Assembly (NCBI GenBank): GCA_946480825.1
Contig: CAMLLG010000019.1
Coordinates: 1-59,674, forward strand
Origin: an uncultured Lysobacteraceae bacterium
Lineage (GTDB): Bacteria; Pseudomonadota; Gammaproteobacteria; Xanthomonadales; Xanthomonadaceae
DNA: 59,674 nucleotides
Direction: 5' to 3'
Of this stretch, positions 52,646 through 59,674 are shown one piece after another (the stretch's first letter is position 1; the number at the start of each line of letters is the position of its first letter). Made by a program: the position numbers and the translations under genes. Below the pieces are notes generated by a model that saw nothing but the letters and a program-made list of their open reading frames with translations, ran no database searches and was not told the origin of the DNA.

Positions 52646-54721
52646 TCAGAACTTTCGCGTCAGTCGCACGCGGAAACTGCGCGGTTCGAAGATGTGGTAA
52701 TGCACGTCTTCCACGCCTCCGATCGGCTCGCCCGGCAAGCGAGACGCATAGAAGTAATCGATATCGTGATCCCTGGAATCCAGAAGATTGAGGATGTCGA
52801 GCTCCAGCGACCAGTCGTTCCATCGCCGGCCGATGGCCGCGTTGAGCAGCGTCGATCTGCCGGCGCTGACGCTGCCGTCTTCGATCAGCGGATAACGTCC
52901 GAGGTGGCGCGCACGGATCGACGAGTGCCAACCCTGCGTCCAGTCCGCGGTCCATTCAGCGGAGAGCACCAACGGTACCGAGCCCGGGATCCTGCGTCCC
53001 GCGGGATCGGAATCGCGGAATCTGGCCCGACTATACGACGCTTCCAATGCGATCTGACTGCGCGGCGTCGCGAAGAATGTCCACCCGAGCTCGACACCGC
53101 TGCGGTCGCTTGGCCGGCTCGCCTCGGTATTGCCGGCATCGCCCACGAAGATCAGCTCGGAGTCGATTCCGAGCCGCCACAATGCAAGCGTCATCTGCCA
53201 TCGATCGATCCTGTACCAGCGCATGCCGAGTTCATCGCCGCGCGTACGCACCAGCGGCGTGACGCGATCGACAGGATCGCCGGTCGATGGATCCACGGAA
53301 ATCGTCGCACCGCGGACATCGTTGGAGTGGAACCCCTGGCCCCAGTTCGCATACAGCTCGACCTGATCGCCCAGCTTCCATGCGAGCCCGGCCTTCGTCG
53401 AGCTGATCGCGTCGCTGCCGCGACCGCTGTTCTCCGGCTGAAGCGCGCGCACATCGAAGGTGTAACGGTCGCGCCGGGTCCCCAGGCTCAACCTCAACGG
53501 CTCGACCGGCTGCCATTCTCCCTGCACCCAGAGGCCGAGGCTGCGCTCATCGACGCGATCGTCGCGGATGGCCGACAGGAACGCGAGATCGCGGGTGCGC
53601 GACAGCCCGACGCGTCCGATGTCGTCGCGCCGTCCCTGCAGCCCTGTCGAGAACTTCCACCGCTCGCCGCTCCAGGTTTCCCTCAGGTCGAATCCCGTCA
53701 CTGTCCGCTCGTCGAATTGGCGGAACTGATCGCCGTTGACCGGGTCGTCGAGGAAGTAGGTGAAATTCGACCACAGCGAAAGATCGTATTCGATCCAATA
53801 GGCGGATGCCGACAGGGTGCCGCCGAGAAGGTCTCCATACCAGCCCGCGGACAACGAATGGCGCGACGACTCGCCGCGCAAGGTATCGTCGATCGAACCG
53901 AATTCGTCGATCAGGCCGGAACGAACCGCACGTTGCGGAATCTGATCCGGAGAACGCCAGCGGTTTTCGTAGCCGAGGGCCATCAGATAGCCGTGACCGC
54001 TGCCGATCTGCCGCGAGTATCGAAGCATCGCATTCCGCTTGTTGACGTCTTCGTCGACGTCCTTCCACGAGCCGTCGTAGGTCTGCGCCTCGGCGCCCCA
54101 GGTCAGGATCGCGTCGGCGATGCCGACGCTGTCGCCGGCGACGATCCGACCGTATCCGAACGAGCCGGCTTCGATCTGGGCGAATCCTTCCTTGAGGTCG
54201 TCGGCCAATCGGAAACTCACCGTGCCGGCAGAAGAGAAATCGCCGACATCGGCGAAATAAGGCCCCTTGCGATAGCGCAGACCATCGACCATCTCCGGAA
54301 TGATGAAGTTCAGATCGGAATAACCGTGTCCATGTCCATGAGTCCGCATGTTGATCGGCATGCCGTCGACGAACTGCGCGAAATCGGTGCCGTGATCGAG
54401 ATTGAATCCGCGCAGGAAGTATTGGTTCGCCTTTCCGGAACCCGAGTGCTGGGTCGCAGCGACGCCCGGCACGTATTCGACGAGGTCGCCCGGACGCAGC
54501 AGCGGACGACGCGACATGTCCTCGCGATCGAGTCCGCCTTCGGACGCGCTGCCCGCTTCACCGATCAGATTGTTGCTGCGCCCGACCACGACGATGTGAT
54601 CGATCTGCCTGGCATCCGCATCCGCCTTGGGGTCGAGCGGATCGTGCGCATGCGCCGTTCCGATACCCAGGCCAGCGATCAACTGCGACGCCAGAAAAAT
54701 GCGCGATGGTTTCGACTGCAT
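52646..54721 (-). CDS. TonB-dependent outer-membrane receptor
   Basis: A 691-residue receptor. A signal peptide ends GIGTAHA, followed by a TonB-box-like DHIVVVGR. The plug domain has RPGDLVEYVPGVAATQHSG and ANQYFLRGFNLDHGTDFAQF, and the barrel ends FRVRLTRKF with a C-terminal Phe. The His-rich THGHGHGYSDLN loop is typical of one subgroup. It follows the two ABC genes by 33 bp on the same strand, so it may import the product of the NRPS cluster. AAGGAG lies 9 bp before the ATG. Confidence 0.9.
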   Translation of the reverse strand: MQSKPSRIFLASQLIAGLGIGTAHAHDPLDPKADADARQIDHIVVVGRSNNLIGEAGSASEGGLDREDMSRRPLLRPGDLVEYVPGVAATQHSGSGKANQYFLRGFNLDHGTDFAQFVDGMPINMRTHGHGHGYSDLNFIIPEMVDGLRYRKGPYFADVGDFSSAGTVSFRLADDLKEGFAQIEAGSFGYGRIVAGDSVGIADAILTWGAEAQTYDGSWKDVDEDVNKRNAMLRYSRQIGSGHGYLMALGYENRWRSPDQIPQRAVRSGLIDEFGSIDDTLRGESSRHSLSAGWYGDLLGGTLSASAYWIEYDLSLWSNFTYFLDDPVNGDQFRQFDERTVTGFDLRETWSGERWKFSTGLQGRRDDIGRVGLSRTRDLAFLSAIRDDRVDERSLGLWVQGEWQPVEPLRLSLGTRRDRYTFDVRALQPENSGRGSDAISSTKAGLAWKLGDQVELYANWGQGFHSNDVRGATISVDPSTGDPVDRVTPLVRTRGDELGMRWYRIDRWQMTLALWRLGIDSELIFVGDAGNTEASRPSDRSGVELGWTFFATPRSQIALEASYSRARFRDSDPAGRRIPGSVPLVLSAEWTADWTQGWHSSIRARHLGRYPLIEDGSVSAGRSTLLNAAIGRRWNDWSLELDILNLLDSRDHDIDYFYASRLPGEPIGGVEDVHYHIFEPRSFRVRLTRKF

Positions 54722-54754
54722 ATCGATGAACTCCTTGTGCTGTAAGTGTTCCGG

Positions 54755-56641
54755 TCATCCGCCATTGTCGACGAACGGATGCTGCGAAGCGACCCGGGCA
54801 GGCCTGCGGGCGTTCCACTGTCGGGCCATGTCCGCATAGCGGCCGTCGGCCTGAAGCAGTTCCGCGTGGGTGCCGGATTCTAGGATGCGCCCCGCCCCCA
54901 TGACCACGATGCGATCGGCGCGGGTCATGCGGTCGAGGCGATGGGATACGACCAGCGTGGTGCGCTCCCGCGATACCGCTCGCAGAGCGTCTTCTATCCG
55001 CAACTCCGTGGCAGGATCGAGGTGCGAAGTCGCTTCGTCCATGACCACGATCGCGGGATCCATCAACAGCAACCGTGCGATCGCCACGAGCTGGCGCTCG
55101 CCGGAAGACAGCGTCGCCCCCTGTTCGTGCACGGAACTGTCCAACCCGTACGGCAGACGGGCGATCAGATCGTCCAGGCGTGCCGCTCGGCAAGCTTCCC
55201 GCAATTGCGCCTCGGTCGCTTCCGGCCGCGCGAACAGCAGGTTGTCGCGCAGGCTGCCGTGGAAAAGCACCGGATCCTGTTGGATCACGCCGACACTGCC
55301 GCGAAGCGAAGCCAGGGTGACCTGGGCCACATCCTGCCCGTCGATCTCGATATGCCCCCTATCGGGATCCAGAAGACGGCACAGCAATTTGATCAGCGTC
55401 GATTTGCCGCTGCCCGTCCCGCCGACGATCGACACGTGCTCGCCCGGCTTGATTTCGAGATCCACGCCCGCAAGCGCCGGCGTGCCCTCTTCGTAGGCGA
55501 AGGCGACATCACGGAACCGGATCGCACCCGCTTCGACCCGCAGTGGCGCAGCGCCTTCCCGCTCCACGATGGCCGGCGGAACCGACAGGAAACGGACGAT
55601 CTTGTCCAGCGCCGCCTTTGCCGCCTGATAGTCGCGGAACAGCAGCGCCAACTGCTCGAGCGGACCGAAGAACCGCTTGAGAAACAACGCGAAAGCGATC
55701 AGCTCGCCGATCGTCAGCGTACCGCCGGTCACGAAACGGAATCCGAAGTACAGGACCACGCATTGCGCGCCGATTTCGATGAAGTCGGTGATCGCCGAGT
55801 ACAACGAGGTCAGCTTCGAACTGGCGTCGTTGGCCTGCTGATAGCTCGCGACCGCGGCGTCGTGCGCGCGGACATTCACCGCAGCCCGGTCGAAGATCCG
55901 GATCTGCTTCATTCCGTACAGGGTTTGCCGCAGGTCCGCCGTCACGTCCGCGCTGCGCGCTCTTGCCTGGCGAAACCGCCTTCCCGAAACTTTCCGGAAC
56001 CACAGGGTCGCACCCATCATCGGCGGCACGACCGCCACCAGCAGAATGAATGCGAGCGCGGCGTTCATCGAGAACAGCACCGCACCGATCACGATCAGCA
56101 CCAGCCCCTGCACCACGAAGTTGATCAACGCATCCTGGAGCAGCGACGAAAGCGCATTGATGTCGCTGGTGAGAATCGTCAGCGTATGTCCCGGGCGATG
56201 TTTGCCGTGGTACTCGTATGACAATCTCTGGAGATGCGAGAATACCCTGTTGCGGAGCCGATACAGCAAATCCTGACCGAGCGCGCCGATATAACCGATG
56301 CTCGCGCGACGCAACACGATCCGCAGCAGCACGGTTCCCAGATAGACCGTCGCCAGGATCAGCAGCAACCGGGGATTGGCGCCGACGATTCCGTCGTCGA
56401 TCGCCTTGGCGAAGATCAGCGGACCGATGTTGTTGACGATCGTCGATATGGCAACGATCGAGAACGCAAGCAGGAGGCGCGACCGGTATGGCCGCATGAA
56501 CGCGGACAACGAAAATGTCCCGGTCGACGCCGGTTGCGGATCGTCGTCCGTGCGATGCCGCGGCTCCTGCCGCAGCAGCGGCTCGACCGTGTCGCGATAT
56601 TCGACCGGCACATCCTGGCCGACACGCGTGGCTCCGTTCAT
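54755..56641 (-). CDS. ABC exporter half-subunit (consensus Walker B, degenerate signature)
   Basis: A 628-residue fused permease-ATPase. Six membrane helices are in the first 350 residues. Walker A is GGTGSGKST near 404, the signature is LSSGE near 507 rather than LSGGQ, and Walker B ends DEATS near 531. The partner gene upstream has the opposite pattern, so the two probably form a heterodimer with one active ATP site. Start and stop couple it to that gene by ATGA. Export of a nonribosomal peptide is inferred from context. Confidence 0.88.
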   Translation of the reverse strand: MNGATRVGQDVPVEYRDTVEPLLRQEPRHRTDDDPQPASTGTFSLSAFMRPYRSRLLLAFSIVAISTIVNNIGPLIFAKAIDDGIVGANPRLLLILATVYLGTVLLRIVLRRASIGYIGALGQDLLYRLRNRVFSHLQRLSYEYHGKHRPGHTLTILTSDINALSSLLQDALINFVVQGLVLIVIGAVLFSMNAALAFILLVAVVPPMMGATLWFRKVSGRRFRQARARSADVTADLRQTLYGMKQIRIFDRAAVNVRAHDAAVASYQQANDASSKLTSLYSAITDFIEIGAQCVVLYFGFRFVTGGTLTIGELIAFALFLKRFFGPLEQLALLFRDYQAAKAALDKIVRFLSVPPAIVEREGAAPLRVEAGAIRFRDVAFAYEEGTPALAGVDLEIKPGEHVSIVGGTGSGKSTLIKLLCRLLDPDRGHIEIDGQDVAQVTLASLRGSVGVIQQDPVLFHGSLRDNLLFARPEATEAQLREACRAARLDDLIARLPYGLDSSVHEQGATLSSGERQLVAIARLLLMDPAIVVMDEATSHLDPATELRIEDALRAVSRERTTLVVSHRLDRMTRADRIVVMGAGRILESGTHAELLQADGRYADMARQWNARRPARVASQHPFVDNGG

Positions 56642-58587
56642 AGCAGTTCCCCCATGCGCACGTCGAAGGACGCGGCGCCGCGCACCGAATCGCCGATGCG
56701 CTTGCGGAATTCCGCATCGCTTTCCGGCCCGGGGCCATCGTCGGCCGATCCGGAGTCGTCCTGGACGAAAACATCCCGATACAACGGCTGGTCGCGCAGA
56801 AGCGCTTCATGCGTGCTTCGATCCGCGATCCTTCCTTCGTGGAGCAGCAGCACTTCTTCCGCATGACGCACCATCGACGCTCGATGCGAGATGATGATCA
56901 GCACGCCATCCCGCATCTCCCGCTTCAACGCCTCGATCACCTTGGCTTCGGTGACGCTGTCGAGGCCGCTGGTCGCGTCGTCCAGCACGAGAACCGAAGG
57001 CCGCATCAATACCGCCTGCGCGATGGTGATGCGCTGGCGCTGCCCTCCGGACAATGTACCGCCGCCTTCGCTCACCTGGGTCGCATAGCCTTCCGGCTGC
57101 TGCAGGATGAAATCGTGCGCATCGGCGATGGTCGCGGCGCGCACGATGTCCGCCTCACTCGCGTCCGGGCAGCCGAATGCGATGTTCGCGGCGATGGTGT
57201 CGGCGAACAGGAAACTTTCCTGCGATACGAGGAGCACATCCCGATGGAGACGCGCAGGCTCGATCCGCGACAGATCCGCTCCGTTCGCGAGAATGCGGCC
57301 GGCTTCGGGGCGAATCAGACCCACGATGAGTTGCGCGATGGTCGTCTTTCCGCTGCCGGTCCTGCCGACGATGGCCGTGATGCCGCCAGCGCGCAAGTTC
57401 GCATCGACACCGTCCAGAACGAGCCGCCTTCCCGCATCCGGTCGTTCCGGATCTTCCGGCGCGACATAGCGAACCCCTTCGAGCACGATCTCCTGCAGTC
57501 GATCCGGAACCTCGACCGGATCATCGAGGACGACGGTTTCCTCGTCGAGCAACGCGAAGACCCGACTCGCCGCCGCGGATGCATTGCGTGCCATCACCAG
57601 GACCTGGCCGAGCGTGTTGAACGGCGTCATCATCATCAGTACGTAAACATTGAATGCGACCAGCTGCCCCAGCTGCAGTTCGCCGCGAATCACCCGACTG
57701 CCGCCGTAGAGCAGAATCGCGATCTGCCCGAGCACGGCGATATTCTCGATCCAGGGCGAATAGCGGGCCCGATAGCGGATCATCATCATCGACGCCCAAC
57801 GCAGCCGGACGGCGGCGATCTTCAATGCCTCGATCTGCTGCGCCTGTCGGCCGAACAGCTTGACGGCCGATTGCCCGCGAATGTTCTCGTCGACGACGGA
57901 AGCCACGTCCGCCATGCGCGACTGCACAAGCCAGCTCAACGGGTAGGCCAACCGCCGCAACCGAAGGCTCAACAGGAAGACCACGGGAAGCGGCGATATC
58001 GCCAGCAGCGCCAGGCGCACGTCGATCGCGAACATGTAGACGATGGACAGGAAAAACGTGCCGAACACCATCAACGTGTAAGGCAGATAGAGCAGGAAAT
58101 TCTGTATCGTCCGGATGTCGCTGTTGGCGCGGGACAGAATCTGCCCCGTACGGAAACGCGCGAGAAACGACAACGGCAGTGCCATGAGCCGACGATAGAC
58201 CAGACGACGCAACGACGACTCGATCCGGTACGTGAGCATGAACAGGGTGTAGCGGACCGAGAAATTCATCGCGCTGCGCGCCAGGCCGCCCGCGAGCAGC
58301 AGAAGCAATGCCGTACCCAACGGCTTCGCATCGCCGGCGCGCAGCGAGGCTCCGATGGCATCGACAGCGTTGCCGAGCAGGCCGGGAATCGCGGTCTGGA
58401 AAACGACCGCTCCCACCGAAAACGAGAAGACCAGCAGCGACAGCAGGGCATGTCGGCGCCACAAGGGGCGGATACGCAGCAGCCAGTGCCGACCCCGATC
58501 GGGGTCGACCCGCAACCTCATGGCATCTTCGCCGTTCGTCGCACTCGCTTCGACCGCCGCCGCCCCGGGAATCGACTTCGCGCTCAT
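56638..58587 (-). CDS. ABC exporter half-subunit (canonical signature, Asp in Walker B)
   Basis: A 649-residue fused permease-ATPase. Six hydrophobic segments precede the ATPase domain. Walker A is GRTGSGKTT near 406, the signature is LSGGQRQR near 510 and Walker B reads LDDATSGLD near 534, with Asp in place of the catalytic Glu. The start at 58587 overlaps the NRPS stop by ATGA. This Asp change is known from degenerate sites of heterodimeric exporters. Confidence 0.88.
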   Translation of the reverse strand: MSAKSIPGAAAVEASATNGEDAMRLRVDPDRGRHWLLRIRPLWRRHALLSLLVFSFSVGAVVFQTAIPGLLGNAVDAIGASLRAGDAKPLGTALLLLLAGGLARSAMNFSVRYTLFMLTYRIESSLRRLVYRRLMALPLSFLARFRTGQILSRANSDIRTIQNFLLYLPYTLMVFGTFFLSIVYMFAIDVRLALLAISPLPVVFLLSLRLRRLAYPLSWLVQSRMADVASVVDENIRGQSAVKLFGRQAQQIEALKIAAVRLRWASMMMIRYRARYSPWIENIAVLGQIAILLYGGSRVIRGELQLGQLVAFNVYVLMMMTPFNTLGQVLVMARNASAAASRVFALLDEETVVLDDPVEVPDRLQEIVLEGVRYVAPEDPERPDAGRRLVLDGVDANLRAGGITAIVGRTGSGKTTIAQLIVGLIRPEAGRILANGADLSRIEPARLHRDVLLVSQESFLFADTIAANIAFGCPDASEADIVRAATIADAHDFILQQPEGYATQVSEGGGTLSGGQRQRITIAQAVLMRPSVLVLDDATSGLDSVTEAKVIEALKREMRDGVLIIISHRASMVRHAEEVLLLHEGRIADRSTHEALLRDQPLYRDVFVQDDSGSADDGPGPESDAEFRKRIGDSVRGAASFDVRMGELL

Positions 58588-59674
58588 CCGGTGATCTCCG
58601 TGATCCCGCCCGTGATCCCGCCTGCCCCGTTCCTGCCCTGCGACGCGACGCCCATGAAACTTTCGTCGATGCGCGCAGCCAGCGTGGACGCATGACGACC
58701 ACCCAACATCGAGACATGATTGCCCGCGGCGATTTCGCCGACGAAATCGCCGCAGAGTCGCCCGTAACGGGCAAGCACCGCATCGTATCGGGCAGCATCG
58801 CTCATCGCGCCGCGTTCGGCCACGAACAGGCGCACCGGGCCACGCAGCGGTCCAGTCGCGCGGTATCGGCGATGCATTCGCAGTTGCGCCAGGCTGGTCT
58901 GGACGAGACCTCGGGCGATGTCCATGTGGCTGGACGCAGCGCCGCGCGTGCGCAGCGCCATCGTGTCGGCGGCCCATGCCACCCATGCATCGACGCTTTC
59001 GGGAGCCTGTGGTTCCGGCGCGACAAGATCGGTCGGCGCCATCGCACGAAGCAGCGCCCCGACCTGACGGAGGTCGCCGATCGCTTCCGCGTCGGCTTCC
59101 GCATCGGCATCGGCCTCGGCACGACAGTCGAGCACGCAATCGAGCAGCACCAGCGACACCCGTGCGCCTCGAGCTTCGAGCCGTCGCGCCAATTCGTAGG
59201 CGATGCAGCCGCCGAACGAGTGTCCGATCAGACGATAAGGGCCCGAACGCTGTCGTGCGAGCAACGCCATCAGCGCATCCTCGATCAGCCCATCCAGATC
59301 GCCATGCGGAGACTGCAGTCCATCGAATCCGCGCGGACTGAACGCCAACAGCGTCAGACCGGGCGCCAGCGCCTCACGCAGCGGTCCCAGCGCCGCGGCG
59401 GACATGCCGATACCCGGTATGCCGAAGATCAACGGTCGCGTAACGTCGGCGTGCACCGTGACTGGTGGAAGCCAGACAGGGGCAGCCCTGTCGTCCGATG
59501 CGATATTCGCAGCTTCGATCAATGCCGCGATCGCATCGGGTCGTGGCGAGACGAAGATGTCGCTCAGACCCAGAACGACATCGAATCGCCGCCGGATTTC
59601 GTGGGTCAGGCGCAGACATAGCAGCGAGTGCCCGCCCAGCGCGAAGAAGTTGTCCTCCACGCCCACGCGCTCAC
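58584..59674 (-). CDS. Nonribosomal peptide synthetase, terminal carrier protein and thioesterase (5' end beyond window)
   Basis: The frame is open to the right edge, so the N-terminal modules lie outside the window. The visible part starts ERVGVEDNFFALGGHSLLCL, a carrier-protein domain with the phosphopantetheine Ser in GGHS. A type I thioesterase follows, with the nucleophile in GHSFGG, Asp in LVLLDCVLDC and His in AAGNHVSML. It releases or cyclises the finished peptide. The short C-terminus GGITGGITEITG is repetitive. The stop overlaps the ABC gene start. Confidence 0.9.
   Translation of the reverse strand, partial: ERVGVEDNFFALGGHSLLCLRLTHEIRRRFDVVLGLSDIFVSPRPDAIAALIEAANIASDDRAAPVWLPPVTVHADVTRPLIFGIPGIGMSAAALGPLREALAPGLTLLAFSPRGFDGLQSPHGDLDGLIEDALMALLARQRSGPYRLIGHSFGGCIAYELARRLEARGARVSLVLLDCVLDCRAEADADAEADAEAIGDLRQVGALLRAMAPTDLVAPEPQAPESVDAWVAWAADTMALRTRGAASSHMDIARGLVQTSLAQLRMHRRYRATGPLRGPVRLFVAERGAMSDAARYDAVLARYGRLCGDFVGEIAAGNHVSMLGGRHASTLAARIDESFMGVASQGRNGAGGITGGITEITG

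Overview
The window is high-GC, densely coded DNA from a member of the Xanthomonadales (Lysobacteraceae; Lysobacter, Luteimonas or a relative). The best taxonomic clue is a protein at 3167-4174 whose C-terminus looks like an XVIPCD, the secretion signal of the bacteria-killing X-type type IV secretion system (X-T4SS). Paired M13 peptidases, a REP-associated transposase and the many ATGA-coupled genes fit this group but do not prove it. No rRNA, tRNA or CRISPR array was seen.

Layout. (1) 1-4933, minus strand: a probable X-T4SS effector/immunity island with a long multidomain peptidoglycan hydrolase that runs off the left edge, a periplasmic lipoprotein, an XVIPCD effector and an upstream unknown protein. 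(2) 5272-18021: envelope and housekeeping genes, including a small anchored protein, a patatin lipoprotein, a beta-propeller lipoprotein, a lipoprotein with a CxxCH haem motif, an RhlE-type helicase, an MBL-fold RNase, a secreted protein and an M13 peptidase. (3) 18326-26991: an ECF sigma/anti-sigma pair followed by a tightly coupled lipid-modification operon (desaturase, FAD oxidoreductase, DUF1365, CFA synthase, DUF2878, a second CFA-like methyltransferase, lipocalin). (4) 27090-31937: an M13 homologue that has lost its zinc ligands, then a three-gene AAA ATPase / membrane protein / TPR-membrane protein set of unknown role. (5) 31961-38955: a polyhydroxyalkanoate block (class III phaE-phaC, an intervening pssA, a 3-hydroxybutyrate-oligomer hydrolase) with small membrane proteins and a LuxR-type regulator. 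(6) 39101-41885: OsmC and an EF-G paralogue. (7) 41886-46415: a plastic segment with nested IS remnants, an AT-rich foreign gene cut off by a repeat, a RAYT-type transposase, a DUF1266 gene and a lipoprotein; an identical 77-bp direct repeat lies at 43262-43338 and 46339-46415. (8) 46400-52188: purine catabolism, with xdhABC divergent from an adenine deaminase gene. (9) 52646-59674, minus strand: the end of a nonribosomal peptide synthetase (carrier protein plus thioesterase), two ABC exporter half-subunits that look like a heterodimer, and a TonB-dependent receptor.

How genes work together. Adenine deaminase makes hypoxanthine, which XdhAB can oxidise to xanthine and urate, with XdhC maturing the cofactor. 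PhaE/PhaC make polyester and the oligomer hydrolase acts on its breakdown products. The sigma/anti-sigma pair probably controls membrane fatty-acid remodelling. The NRPS product is probably exported by the ABC pair and re-imported by the receptor. All names come from reading the translated sequence; no database search was run.
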